NCBI RefSeq assembly: GCF_002946355.1
Contig: NZ_PKOZ01000001.1
Location: 186,001 to 250,000 of the forward strand
DNA: 64,000 bases
From: Pradoshia eiseniae
GTDB lineage: Bacteria > Bacillota > Bacilli > Bacillales > Pradoshiaceae
Direction of reading: 5' to 3'
In this document: positions 10,065 to 20,807 of the stretch, piece after piece
Layout of the letters: each line of letters starts with the position of its first letter
Numbering within the stretch: position 1 is the stretch's first letter
Program-made: the position numbers and the translations under genes
The notes under the pieces: generated by a model
What the model saw: only the letters and a program-made list of their open reading frames with translations
Databases searched by the model: none
Told to the model about the DNA's origin: nothing

Positions 10065-10978
10065 TGAATTCACGCACAGTCAATAAGATTTGGACAGGTA
10101 TTTTCTATATTGTAGCCATCTTTATTGTCCTCCTTCTTGGTTTCCTCGTTTTTGAAATATTGAAAAGAGGCTGGGGATTTTGGGATTTATCCTTCCTGAC
10201 TGGTAAATCGAGTAATGTCGAGGCCGGGGGAGGGATAGGGTATCAATTATGGAACTCCTTCTATATGCTGATCATTACGTTAATCATATCTGTCCCGCTT
10301 GGTTTGGGAGCAGGTATCTATTTGGCAGAATACGCGAAACCTGGAAAATTGTTAAACTTTATTCGTTTGTGTATTGATACGATGGCATCGCTTCCTTCCA
10401 TCGTGGTTGGATTATTCGGTTTGCTCGTGTTTGTTACGGCAACAGGCTGGGGGTATACAATCATTGGTGGTGCGCTTGCCATTACCATTCTCAATTTACC
10501 AAGCCTTGCACGTGTAAGTGAGAGTGCTATATTGGATGTTCCGGGGAGTGTGAAGGAGGCCAGCCTTGGTTTAGGCGCAACAAGGTGGCAAACAATCGTG
10601 AAAATCACCCTGCCTTCGGCGATGCCTCAAATCATTACAGGAGTTATTCTTGCCGCAGGCCGTATATTTGGAGAGGCAGCCGCACTAATCTATACAGCTG
10701 GATTAATGACACCAATCCTGAATCCGGCAGCAGATTTAAGCAATCCTGTGAACCCGTTTAATATCTTCCGGCCAGCTGAAACCTTGGCTGTCCATATCTG
10801 GAAGCTGAATTCGGAGGGCATTGTGCCAGATGCACAAGCAATCGCAACAAAATCAGCAGCGGTGCTCATTATTATGGTTTTGATCTTTAATTTGCTCGCA
10901 CGTTTATTCTCGACTCTATTGCAAAAGCATTTCGAGGGAAGCAAAGGGAAAAAGAAAAAGACTCAGGCAGCTGCTTGA
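10061..10978 (+). CDS. pstA: phosphate ABC transporter permease PstA
   Basis: A 305-residue permease partner of PstC with six TM helices. The loop EASLGLGATRWQ and the GRIFGEAAAL segment are typical of PstA. The C terminus is a short basic tail. It overlaps pstC by 4 nt and is followed 40 nt later by pstB. Confidence 0.95.
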   Translation: MMNSRTVNKIWTGIFYIVAIFIVLLLGFLVFEILKRGWGFWDLSFLTGKSSNVEAGGGIGYQLWNSFYMLIITLIISVPLGLGAGIYLAEYAKPGKLLNFIRLCIDTMASLPSIVVGLFGLLVFVTATGWGYTIIGGALAITILNLPSLARVSESAILDVPGSVKEASLGLGATRWQTIVKITLPSAMPQIITGVILAAGRIFGEAAALIYTAGLMTPILNPAADLSNPVNPFNIFRPAETLAVHIWKLNSEGIVPDAQAIATKSAAVLIIMVLIFNLLARLFSTLLQKHFEGSKGKKKKTQAAA

Positions 10979-11018
10979 TGATTGATAACAGGTATTCGAT
11001 CGATAGGGGGATAATGAC

Positions 11019-11843
11019 ATGAGTGAAATAAAAGATAAAAAGCAGGAGATGGCCATGCAAACAGAACAATCTAAATCCATGGATGCAAAACCGCTCGTTT
11101 ATGATACAAGAAATTTGAATCTATGGTATGGAGACAATCATGCCTTGAAAGACATTAATTTGCCCATCCAGGAGAATGAGGTTACAGCCATCATCGGACC
11201 ATCTGGCTGTGGGAAATCGACTTATATCAAAGTTTTGAATAGAATGATTGAATTAGTTCCTAGCGTCAAAACAACTGGTGAGATTCTCTATAGAGGCGAT
11301 AATATCTTTGATAAGAGCTATCAAGTGGAAGAGCTGCGCAAAAAGGTTGGAATGGTGTTCCAAAAGCCAAATCCATTCCCGAAATCCATTTATGAAAATG
11401 TCGCTTATGGACCGAAAATCCATGGTGTTAAAAATAAAAAAGAGCTGGATGAAATCGTAGAAACGAGCTTGCGCGGAGCCGCCATTTGGGATGAGGTGAA
11501 AGACCGTCTTCATGAGAATGCCTATGGTCTTTCCGGCGGACAGCAGCAGCGGATCTGCCTTGCTCGATGCTTGGCTGTCTCACCGGATGTCATCTTGATG
11601 GATGAGCCGACTTCAGCGCTTGACCCGATTTCTACGCTGAAGGTAGAAGAACTAGTTCAGGAGCTGAAGGAAAAATTCAGTATTATCATAGTGACGCATA
11701 ACATGCAGCAGGCAGCGCGTATATCTGATAAGACTGCCTTCTTCTTGAGCGGTGAAGTCATCGAATTTGATGATACCGATAAAATATTCTCCACACCTAA
11801 GGATAAGCGGACGGAGGATTATATTACAGGACGTTTTGGTTAA
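11019..11843 (+). CDS. pstB: phosphate ABC transporter ATP-binding protein PstB
   Basis: A 274-residue ATPase that powers PstCA. Walker A is GPSGCGKST (residues 60-68), the signature is LSGGQQQR (about residue 168), Walker B is [13 protein letters not shown], and the switch His is in VTHNMQQ. The first 25 residues are a polar extension. ATG start follows GGGGGATAATGAC. Only one pstB is present here, whereas B. subtilis has two in tandem. Confidence 0.96.
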   Translation: MSEIKDKKQEMAMQTEQSKSMDAKPLVYDTRNLNLWYGDNHALKDINLPIQENEVTAIIGPSGCGKSTYIKVLNRMIELVPSVKTTGEILYRGDNIFDKSYQVEELRKKVGMVFQKPNPFPKSIYENVAYGPKIHGVKNKKELDEIVETSLRGAAIWDEVKDRLHENAYGLSGGQQQRICLARCLAVSPDVILMDEPTSALDPISTLKVEELVQELKEKFSIIIVTHNMQQAARISDKTAFFLSGEVIEFDDTDKIFSTPKDKRTEDYITGRFG

Positions 11844-11873
11844 TCATTTTATAGGTGAAGGGAGAAGATAAGA

Positions 11874-12533
11874 ATGGTAGTCAGAGAGAAATTCGAAGGT
11901 GAGCTTCAAGAATTAAAGGTCAATGTAATCAAAATGAGTGATATGGCTGTTGTGGCACTTGAGAAAGCTTATAAAGCCCTGCTTGAAAAAGATATTGATC
12001 TAGCTTTAACAGTTTTGGATGAAGATAAGAAGCTTGATAAGCTTGAGGAGGACGTCGAAGAGGCTGCTATCTTAATGATTGCCAAGCAGCAGCCAGTCGC
12101 ATCTGATTTGCGTCATATCATATCTGCTATCAAGATTTCTTCAGAGATTGAACGTGTGGGTGATTATGCGAAGAATATCGCCAAAACAGCCATTCGATTA
12201 GCGAAAGAAGAACGGCCGTTTGAAAATGCTGCTGTGGCTGAAATGCATGAAATTGGCCTAAGGATGATGGCGATGTTCAAAGAGGCCTATGTGGAAGAAA
12301 ACCTTACAATGGCTAAGGAACTCGCAGAGCTTGATGACCGTATGGATGAGCTTTACGGGCAAGTCATCAAGTCTATCTTAAATGCGTCTCCTAAAGGGAA
12401 TGATTCACGAAATCAAAACTCTCAGCTATTATTCCTCGTACGCCATTATGAAAGAGCAGGAGACCATATTACCAATCTGGCTGAGGATATTTTGTATATG
12501 GCAAAGGGCAGACGATATCACCTGAATGACTGA
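11874..12533 (+). CDS. phoU: phosphate signalling protein PhoU
   Basis: A 219-residue all-helical protein with two three-helix repeats. The metal-contact motif appears as EIERVGDYAKNIAK in the first repeat and HYERAGDHITNLAED in the second. PhoU restrains PstSCAB and the histidine kinase when phosphate is ample. It is last in the pst operon, ahead of a terminator. B. subtilis 168 lacks phoU in this operon, so the layout here is that of other Firmicutes. Confidence 0.95.
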   Translation: MVVREKFEGELQELKVNVIKMSDMAVVALEKAYKALLEKDIDLALTVLDEDKKLDKLEEDVEEAAILMIAKQQPVASDLRHIISAIKISSEIERVGDYAKNIAKTAIRLAKEERPFENAAVAEMHEIGLRMMAMFKEAYVEENLTMAKELAELDDRMDELYGQVIKSILNASPKGNDSRNQNSQLLFLVRHYERAGDHITNLAEDILYMAKGRRYHLND

Positions 12534-12545
12534 TAAGGTTGCATG

Positions 12546-12618
12546 GAAATCCCCCCTCGAAAAGCGCTATTCCTTTTGTATCTGGATTATGGCGCCTTTT
12601 GAAGGGGGGATTTTTTGT
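12546..12618 (+). terminator. pst-phoU operon terminator
   Basis: AAATCCCCCCTcgAAAAgCGC pairs with GCGCCTTTTgAAGGGGGGATTTTTT (minor mismatches); the long GC-rich stem is followed by a T-run 13 nt after the phoU stop. Confidence 0.85.
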
Positions 12619-12873
12619 GATTAAGTCAAAATCCGCGGAAGCTGTACTGAGCTCTCTTTCATGAGGAGATGAGGCAGCCGAATTCCAGAGGAGTTCCAGC
12701 CGGTATGAATCATTGAGAGCTAGGTATGGAAGGGGGTAAGTAGAAAATTTTGGAATACTAATCAGTCTTCCTATTGGAACTCAAAGAACTGATTAAGACT
12801 GTTTATAGAGCTGGTTTGAAAAAAGGCAGGCAAGGAAATAGAAAACAAATAACTCGGGAAGGGAAGCGGAAAT
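12619..12873. other. intergenic region without a clear gene
   Basis: About 250 bases between the pst terminator and the next ORF. I see no gene. AATCAGT (12760-12766) and ACTGATT (12788-12794) can pair, and AGTCTT/AAGACT next to them offers a competing pairing, but there is no U-tract and no recognised riboswitch motif. No confident promoter was identified. Confidence 0.4.
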
Positions 12874-13269
12874 ATGCAAGAACGAAAAAGAATTCGTGTC
12901 AATGATGAAATGATTAGTTATTTTTTGAGTGAGAAGGCCGTTCATATTGATAATAACGATGCACTAAAACGGGCTATATTAAAGCCTCAAGCAGCCGCTG
13001 AAATGGCTCGGGTAATTTTGGATGATCATCAGAAACAGTTTAATCACGAGCTCCCAATCACTTCGACTTCTCTAGCGGCAGAAATTTACGGGCATGTTTT
13101 TCCGGAGAAGCTAGCCGAAGCCATAAAGAAAATCCCGATGCCAGATAAATTTGAAGATGTGCTTAATAAAATTATGGAAAAAACTGATGTAATCGATGCA
13201 GGACACGAATCGATAGATGGGAATCGGAAAATCTGGGATGCAGTATCTAAGATTATTCCTTTACAATAA
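12874..13269 (+). CDS. hypothetical protein, soluble, 131 aa
   Basis: I do not recognise this protein. It is charged, lacks Cys and TM segments, and looks helical (AAAEMARVILDDHQKQF, EKLAEAIKKI). ATG start has a modest GGAAGGGAAG site about 9 nt upstream. It is flanked by the pst terminator and another unrecognised gene. B. subtilis has yqgL and yqgM in this interval, but I cannot assert homology. The ORF could be real on codon pattern and start context; the function is unknown. Confidence 0.65.
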   Translation: MQERKRIRVNDEMISYFLSEKAVHIDNNDALKRAILKPQAAAEMARVILDDHQKQFNHELPITSTSLAAEIYGHVFPEKLAEAIKKIPMPDKFEDVLNKIMEKTDVIDAGHESIDGNRKIWDAVSKIIPLQ

Positions 13270-13451
13270 TACACTTCAAGGAATGTTCATGAAGTGACAT
13301 CATTCTGCCATATGGCCCCTCCTATTCCTTCAAGAGTAAATTTTTGGAGAACGAAATCCAATCTTCGACAATATGCGTTTATTGTCAATGAGCTTACCGG
13401 ATGATAGGATTTAATGGAAGAATATAGTAATCGAACAGGAGGGTGTACCGC

Positions 13452-14027
13452 TTGGATAAATTAGGGAAACTTAAAATTTCAGAAAATCGTGCACGCAGCT
13501 ATAGGAAATTATCAGAAGCGACACCAGGGGGGATTGTTCCTTATTTATGGCGGGAGCCCAGTGAAACCCAAGAAAATCTTTCCGTGGGAATTCAAATGAA
13601 TCATAATAAACAAGTTGATCGAATAGATGTTATCTGCAAGAATGATTCTCCCCGCCCTATTTCCTTTAAGGTATTTTTTGTGACAGAGAGGACAAGTCCT
13701 GTTTCAGCCTGCTTTTATAGCCCCACTGATGCGCTTGTATATTTCTATGAGGATGACCAGATTGTTCTTTTGAATGGACATGACAGAGCGAGTATATCCA
13801 TCATGGAACAAAGAAGCAGGAATGCAGTATTTGAAGCGATGCAAAGGGGAACTGTTTTGCCTTCACCGCTAGCGCGCGGCTATGTCATTTGTGCGACTAT
13901 GTACCAGCGAAATTTGCTTCCTGGAGAGGTTTCCATGCTCTCTAATTGGACTGTTAGAGGGGAAACGAAAGAAGATGCCATGCTTCTTGATTTTCTCATC
14001 AAAAATCAGACTAGCATTTATCAATGA
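13452..14027 (+). CDS. hypothetical protein, 191 aa
   Basis: I do not recognise this protein. Start TTG at 13452 is chosen because AGGAGGG (13437-13443) lies 8 nt upstream; the in-frame GTG at 13443 overlaps that site. There is no signal peptide or TM helix. A central stretch rich in alternating beta-like hydrophobics (DRIDVICKND, ISFKVFFVT, LVYFYEDDQIVLL) suggests a beta-sandwich fold. It lies 60 nt upstream of rpmG with no terminator between, so the two may be cotranscribed. Function unknown. Confidence 0.7.
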   Translation: MDKLGKLKISENRARSYRKLSEATPGGIVPYLWREPSETQENLSVGIQMNHNKQVDRIDVICKNDSPRPISFKVFFVTERTSPVSACFYSPTDALVYFYEDDQIVLLNGHDRASISIMEQRSRNAVFEAMQRGTVLPSPLARGYVICATMYQRNLLPGEVSMLSNWTVRGETKEDAMLLDFLIKNQTSIYQ

Positions 14028-14087
14028 AAGGTGGTATTATAGAAAAGTCGTATCAAATGAAGTTATGAATGAACTGGAGGGACTCAC

Positions 14088-14237
14088 ATGCGTGTAAACA
14101 TTACATTAGCTTGCACAGAGTGCGGTGAGCGTAATTATATCAGCACAAAAAATAAACGTAATAACCCTGATCGCCTTGAGCTAAAAAAATACTGCTCAAG
14201 AGAAAAGCGTACTACTACGCACCGCGAAACAAAATAA
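14088..14237 (+). CDS. rpmG: 50S ribosomal protein L33
   Basis: A 49-residue protein starting [12 protein letters not shown] and ending THRETK, the L33 signature. It has a CTEC knuckle (Cys9, Cys12) and a third Cys at 36, but the fourth zinc ligand is missing (YCSREK). It is therefore neither the full four-Cys zinc form nor the Cys-free form. Start ATG follows TGGAGGGACTC. A terminator follows immediately. Confidence 0.95.
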   Translation: MRVNITLACTECGERNYISTKNKRNNPDRLELKKYCSREKRTTTHRETK

Positions 14238-14271
14238 GCAGCAGGAGATTACTCTCCTGTTGCTTTTTTTA
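14237..14271 (+). terminator. rpmG terminator
   Basis: AGCAGCAGGAGA pairs with TCTCCTGTTGCT around TTAC, followed by TTTTTTT. It starts at the rpmG stop codon and precedes yqgN. Confidence 0.9.
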
Positions 14272-14307
14272 TATGGAAGATTATGGAAAGATAGCGAGGA
14301 AATGGGA

Positions 14308-14863
14308 ATGTCAAAAGGTAGATTACGATCAGAATATCTGCGTCTATTGGATGATTACCCAAAGGAGAAGCGCAGCAAGAATACATACCAGATCACAAAT
14401 TCTTTGGTCAATCATCCTGTTTGGAAAGAAAAGTACATAATTGCTGTTACACTTGCACGTTATCCTGAGATTGACACGAGTGCAATCATTGAGAGAGCAT
14501 GGGCGGACGGAAAACAAATCGTCATCCCAAAATGCAAGCCAAAAACACGGGAGATGGATTTTTATCTATATGAGGAAGGAACTGAACTTGAATCGGTCTA
14601 TCATGGACTGCTTGAGCCAAATCCCGTGAAAGCGAAGAAAAAAAGCGCAGAGAGCATTGATTTGGTCATTGTTCCAGGGCTTGCCTTTACTTCTCGGGGA
14701 TATCGGCTCGGGTTTGGAGGAGGCTATTATGACCGATTCCTCTCAAGTTATTCAGGCGAGACGCTCTCAATTGCGTTTTCTGAGCAGGTGACCAATCATC
14801 TCCCGGTGGAGCCATTTGATGTGCCGGTCAATTATCTTCTGACTGAAAGGGGCATAATGGCTT

Positions 14864-14871
<8 letters not shown>
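14308..14871 (+). CDS. yqgN: 5-formyltetrahydrofolate cyclo-ligase family protein
   Basis: A 187-residue cytosolic enzyme that converts 5-formyl-THF to 5,10-methenyl-THF with ATP. The family C-terminal signature is present: PGLAFTSRGYRLGFGGGYYD, then RFL. Start at 14308 is supported by GAGGA 7 nt upstream; an in-frame ATG at 14302 is too close, and longer readings run into the rpmG terminator. Its end overlaps the next gene by 8 nt, so the two are translationally coupled. Confidence 0.9.
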
Positions 14872-16664
<1,793 letters not shown>

Positions 16665-16680
16665 TTCTAGAAGCAGCATA

Positions 16681-16730
16681 AAAGTCCCCCCTGTGACCAT
16701 ACTATGTGGAAACACAGGAGGGATTTTTTT
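16681..16730 (+). terminator. ldh terminator that contains the next ORF's ribosome binding site
   Basis: AAAGTCCCCCCTGTG pairs with CACAGGAGGGATTTTT over about 15 bp with one C-A mismatch, followed by a T-run. The 3' arm carries AGGAGGG (16716-16722), which is spaced 8 nt from the ATG at 16731. Confidence 0.85.
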
Positions 16731-16901
16731 ATGAAAAGATTTTTGATTATCTTAAGCATGGCTTCAGTTGGGTATATAGTTTATCAAAAGAGAAAATCCT
16801 TTTTCAGAAGCACGATTCTTCGGGATATGCTGCTTGCTGTTATACTTGAGCTTCCCATTTTTAAGAAGCTGGATGAGGATTGGACGCTCGAGAGCCGATA
16901 G
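16731..16901 (+). CDS. small membrane protein, 56 aa
   Basis: The ORF begins at ATG 16731, 8 nt after a perfect AGGAGGG. It encodes a hydrophobic N terminus (MKRFLIILSMASVGYIVY), a basic patch and a second hydrophobic stretch (LRDMLLAVILELPIF), ending in an acidic tail. I do not recognise it. The ribosome binding site is the 3' arm of the ldh terminator, so expression would need read-through or a promoter inside ldh, plus opening of the hairpin. It could be a chance ORF, but the start context is strong. Confidence 0.55.
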   Translation: MKRFLIILSMASVGYIVYQKRKSFFRSTILRDMLLAVILELPIFKKLDEDWTLESR

Positions 16902-16972
16902 GAATATTCTTCAGGCGCAAACAATGTTAAAATAAAGAGAAGTTTTCGGGAGAGAGAAAGTAGGGAACGTAA

Positions 16973-18514
16973 TTGAGTTTTAAAGAGGAGTATATATTTT
17001 GGTCCTTTATAAATCAGCTCATTAAGCAATACGGTTATCGATTTGTATCTGCATCCGAGGACCAGACGGAAATATGGCTTGCTTCCGATGTGTTAAAGGA
17101 TACCGATATCATTCGTTTAAAGCTCGGGGATTTGGGTTGGGCAAATAATTTAAAGAAGGATCAGCATATGGCTATTCGCAATGGGGAAAAGGTACGCAGG
17201 TTCCTTGGGAAGAAGGCAGCTACGGTCAAGACGATCTATATCAGCGCGTATGCTCCTGTGGATGATTATTCAGAGGCAACGAAACGTTATGAGGAGCCGG
17301 AATTTCGTCGTGTCCAGGCAGAATCACTTGTGTTCCAAACATCCGCTTTGCAGGAATCCATGGACAATCTTGACCGGTTCCTTCCTTATGCTTTGGAAGG
17401 GTTAAATAAGGATAGCGAGCTGATTAAGGAAGAAGAGATTCAACACTTGAAACAAAGCTCTTTATCCGCCTCCTACCAAAAAGTCAAAAGGGATGAAGCC
17501 GTTTTCCAGCAGGGAAAACCCATTCTCACCTATATGCTGATGGCGTTTCAGGTGATTATTTTCTTTATATTAGAAATGAATGGCGGAAGCACCAATACTC
17601 AAACCTTAATTGAATTCGGTGCGAAGTACAATCCGCTCATCCTTACAGGGGATTGGTGGCGTTTCTTTACGCCGATTTTTTTGCATATCGGATTCACCCA
17701 TCTGGCCCTCAATACATTGAGCCTATATTTCGTAGGAATTATCGTTGAGCGCATATATGGCAGCGCCCGTTTCTTTGTTATTTATTTCTTTTCAGGCTTT
17801 GCCGGTACGCTCTTGAGTTTTCTGCTTGTTCCTAATATTTCCGCAGGTGCGAGCGGTGCTATTTTCGGACTGCTTGGTGCCCTTTTATACTTCGGGGTTA
17901 CCTATCCGAATCTATTTTTCCGGACGATGGGCTGGAATGTCATTGTCATCCTCCTCATTAACCTGGTAATCACTTTTTCTGCTGCGGCAATTGATAGTGC
18001 CGGTCATATTGGCGGTTTGGTCGGCGGTTTCCTGGCTGCGGCCATTGTCGGACTGCCGAAGGTAAGAAAGCTTGCGTGGCAGCTTGTCTCTATGGTGGTG
18101 ACTATTGCAGTGACGGCGGGGCTGTTGTTCTATGGATATTCTGCAGAAGCAAACGGCTCTTATGAAACGGATATGGGATTGGCACAGGAGTACATAAGTC
18201 AGGAAAAGTATGATAAAGCTTATGAGGCAGTTGAGGAATACCTGGATGGGGATAATTATCCGGAGGCTTACTTTTTTGCAGGTTATCTTGAATTCCGGGA
18301 GGGAAATCTCGACCAAGCGGAAAAACATTTTCTTGCGGCTATTGACCAACGCACGGAATTTCCGGAAGCCTATTATGATCTCGGCCTCATCTATTGGCAA
18401 AGAAATGAATTGGATCTTGCCGCTGATTATTTGAAGAAGGCGATTGAGCAAGATCCGGATAATGAAAATTTCAAGAAGGTACTTGAGGAAATAAACCAAA
18501 GTCGGCCATCATGA
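16973..18514 (+). CDS. gluP: rhomboid intramembrane serine protease GluP (YqgP) with C-terminal TPR
   Basis: A 513-residue protein with a soluble N-terminal domain (about 1-170), a rhomboid core of six or seven TM helices (about 180-395) and TPR repeats at the C terminus (about 400-510). Catalytic Ser is in GASGAIFGLLG and catalytic His in SAGHIGG; HIGFTHLALN is the conserved helix before them. In B. subtilis YqgP cleaves membrane proteins such as the magnesium transporter MgtE together with FtsH. Start is TTG with AGGGA upstream. Its last 6 nt overlap the convergent gene. Confidence 0.93.
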   Translation: MSFKEEYIFWSFINQLIKQYGYRFVSASEDQTEIWLASDVLKDTDIIRLKLGDLGWANNLKKDQHMAIRNGEKVRRFLGKKAATVKTIYISAYAPVDDYSEATKRYEEPEFRRVQAESLVFQTSALQESMDNLDRFLPYALEGLNKDSELIKEEEIQHLKQSSLSASYQKVKRDEAVFQQGKPILTYMLMAFQVIIFFILEMNGGSTNTQTLIEFGAKYNPLILTGDWWRFFTPIFLHIGFTHLALNTLSLYFVGIIVERIYGSARFFVIYFFSGFAGTLLSFLLVPNISAGASGAIFGLLGALLYFGVTYPNLFFRTMGWNVIVILLINLVITFSAAAIDSAGHIGGLVGGFLAAAIVGLPKVRKLAWQLVSMVVTIAVTAGLLFYGYSAEANGSYETDMGLAQEYISQEKYDKAYEAVEEYLDGDNYPEAYFFAGYLEFREGNLDQAEKHFLAAIDQRTEFPEAYYDLGLIYWQRNELDLAADYLKKAIEQDPDNENFKKVLEEINQSRPS

Positions 18515-19387
18515 TGGAAGCCGCTGGTAAAACTCGTGTAAATTGCCTGTCTTATCCTGGATAAGCAGGATTAGACGGTTGCTCTGTTTTTCCCTTAGGA
18601 TAAGCGGGATGGTGCTGTCAATCGGATCGATGATAGTGCCATCCTGTTTTTTTATGCCGGTAACATAAATGGAGTATAGGGATTCCCATAATTTCTCGAT
18701 GATTGCCAGCTGTTCGCGGTCCGAATATTCGGATAGCAATAAGTGCTTTTTGGCCGCTAATTCGGTAATGGGCAAGACCATATAATCAGATAAATCTATT
18801 TGTGATTTATCAATATATCGATCCAGTACCTTCGTGAGTCTCGAGGTTGCTACTGACCGTAATGTGAAAGCCCAATCCTTTTGCTCCTCTGTCTCAGGAG
18901 CCTGAAATGATTTGATGGGGCCAAAACGTGAGGATATCACATAAAGGGATGCATCTGTCGTCTTATACGTGCTCGTTGGGGTATCATCTTCATGTATTTC
19001 TCCGTAGTGAATCGTTACTGCCTCAAACAAGGAGGATTCGTGACCCTCGACGGTCAGCGTCTGATTCATCGTAGTCTCGTCTTGCTTCCAGCCCCTTAAT
19101 AGGTCGATGAGGCGCCCATTTTGAAATAGGAGCGACATGTCTTGGCGCAGATAAGCCGATTGATTCAAAATAGAGCTCACACTTAAAGTAACCCCATACT
19201 TATCTTTGTTTTTATCGGGTTCCTTTAATGTTAAGGATGTATTGGCTTCACTGAACTTCGCCTTTTCGTTGAACGGAAAGAACTGGAGTGTCGATTGAAC
19301 TTTGGCATTCGTATACGTCTTCCATACTACGCCTATGGTAAGGATGATTAGCAGGGCTATACCTGTATGATAAATGGCTTTCTTCAA
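18509..19387 (-). CDS. hypothetical membrane-anchored exported protein, 292 aa
   Basis: I do not recognise this protein. It has a short basic N terminus and one hydrophobic segment (about residues 8-24), with no lipobox Cys, so a signal anchor with an extracytoplasmic domain is likely. The rest is polar, without Cys and without obvious repeats. ATG start follows AAGGAGTGAG on the minus strand. It converges with gluP and overlaps its end by 6 nt, with no terminator between them. B. subtilis has no gene at this place that I know of. Confidence 0.8.
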   Translation of the reverse strand: MKKAIYHTGIALLIILTIGVVWKTYTNAKVQSTLQFFPFNEKAKFSEANTSLTLKEPDKNKDKYGVTLSVSSILNQSAYLRQDMSLLFQNGRLIDLLRGWKQDETTMNQTLTVEGHESSLFEAVTIHYGEIHEDDTPTSTYKTTDASLYVISSRFGPIKSFQAPETEEQKDWAFTLRSVATSRLTKVLDRYIDKSQIDLSDYMVLPITELAAKKHLLLSEYSDREQLAIIEKLWESLYSIYVTGIKKQDGTIIDPIDSTIPLILREKQSNRLILLIQDKTGNLHEFYQRLPS

Positions 19388-19568
19388 ATGAAGCTCACTC
19401 CTTGTTCATTAGTCAAAGTAAAGATATGGTCACTCCTGTGAAATATATGAGCCAGTCCAAGAGGATATGCTTTAGTAAGCCGGGTATCAGTAAAGAAAGA
19501 GTATTGAGGGAAGTAAATAAATTCAGCTATACTTAGAGGGTAAACGTCAGGAAGGAAGGAAGTTCAAG

Positions 19569-19778
19569 ATGAAATCCGTTTATGATATCCAGCAATATTT
19601 AAAGAGATTTGGGAGCTATATATACTTGGGTGACCGATTGGCTGATCTGGAGATGCTGGAGTTTGAGGTGCGGGAGCTGTATCGCTCACAGCTTATCGAA
19701 CCAAAAGAGTATCAAACAGCCATTCTGATTTTAAAACGTGAGATTGCACTTGAGAGAGATAAACAAAAGAAAGGGTGA
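19569..19778 (+). CDS. yqgQ: DUF910 protein YqgQ
   Basis: A 69-residue helical protein starting MKSVYDIQQYLKRFG, matching YqgQ. Family members form a compact three-helix bundle that may bind single-stranded nucleic acid, based on structural similarity only. ATG start follows GGAAGGAAGTTCAAG. It lies 5 nt upstream of glcK and is surely in the same operon. Confidence 0.88.
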   Translation: MKSVYDIQQYLKRFGSYIYLGDRLADLEMLEFEVRELYRSQLIEPKEYQTAILILKREIALERDKQKKG

Positions 19779-19783
19779 AATAG

Positions 19784-20749
19784 ATGGAGAAACAGGAGTG
19801 GCTTTTAGGGATTGATTTAGGTGGTACGACCGTTAAATTAGCTTTTGTAAATAAAGGGGGAGCAATCGTACATAAATGGGAGATTCCTACGAATCTCGTT
19901 GATAATGGCATACATATAGTTTCTGAGATTGCTAGCTCCGTTAAGGAAACAATCGGAAAATGGCCGGGAGCAACCCTTATAGCAGCTGGCATGGGCGCAC
20001 CAGGCCCAGTAGATTTTGAAACGGGCAATATCTATGTTGCCGTAAATATCGGCTGGAGGGATTACCCGCTCAAGTCCAGGCTGGAGGGAGAGCTTGGCAT
20101 TCCAGTAGTCGTTGATAATGATGCCAATGTGGCATCATACGGAGAATTCTGGAAAGGCTCCGGGGAAGGGACAAACGACCTCGTTTGCATAACGCTTGGA
20201 ACAGGTGTCGGCGGAGGGATTATTGCCAATCAGGAGCTTGTACATGGGGTTAGCGGCGCTGGCGGAGAGCTTGGTCATATAACGGTTATTCCAGAGGGAG
20301 GCGCTCCATGTAATTGCGGAAAGACCGGCTGTATTGAGACAATTGCATCGGCAACAGGTATTGTTAGGCTCTCTTTGGAGGAAATTAATAAGAAGCCAGA
20401 ATCTATGCTTGCCAACCGTCATCGCGACCAAGGCATGATAACGGCAAAAGACTTGTTCGATTGTGTGAAGGAACAGGATGAAGCGGGAGTGGCCGTCCTT
20501 GACAAGGTAGCGAAATATTTGGGACTGACGGCAGCTCATGTTGGCAATAGCATCAACCCGGATAAGATTGTGTTTGGAGGGGGCGTATCGAGGGCAGGTG
20601 AAGCGCTTCTCGAACCAGTCAGAGGCTATTTCCGCCAATACGCTTTTGGTCGTGTAGCTGAGTCCACTTCTCTTGAATGCGCCACTTTAGGGAATGATGC
20701 AGGAGTGATAGGAGCTGCTGGTTTAGCTTATAAGCAATACGGTAATTAA
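19784..20749 (+). CDS. glcK: glucokinase, ROK family
   Basis: A 321-residue cytosolic ATP-dependent kinase that makes glucose 6-phosphate. LLGIDLGGTTVKLAF is the phosphate-binding strand-loop, DNDANVASYGE contains the catalytic Asp, and CNCGKTGCIE with the upstream His of GELGHI is the ROK zinc motif. Second glycine-rich ATP segment is KIVFGGGVS. The 5-nt gap to yqgQ indicates an operon. Confidence 0.95.
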   Translation: MEKQEWLLGIDLGGTTVKLAFVNKGGAIVHKWEIPTNLVDNGIHIVSEIASSVKETIGKWPGATLIAAGMGAPGPVDFETGNIYVAVNIGWRDYPLKSRLEGELGIPVVVDNDANVASYGEFWKGSGEGTNDLVCITLGTGVGGGIIANQELVHGVSGAGGELGHITVIPEGGAPCNCGKTGCIETIASATGIVRLSLEEINKKPESMLANRHRDQGMITAKDLFDCVKEQDEAGVAVLDKVAKYLGLTAAHVGNSINPDKIVFGGGVSRAGEALLEPVRGYFRQYAFGRVAESTSLECATLGNDAGVIGAAGLAYKQYGN

Positions 20750-20807
20750 TACTAGTAATTGTCGTTAGATTCTGAAGATTGATGAAATGGATGAAGGGAG
20801 GGGAATG

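Noticed and set aside
17912-18499. 195-codon minus-strand frame opposite gluP
   Set aside because: Opposite the rhomboid catalytic and TPR regions, with no start context; shadow of gluP.
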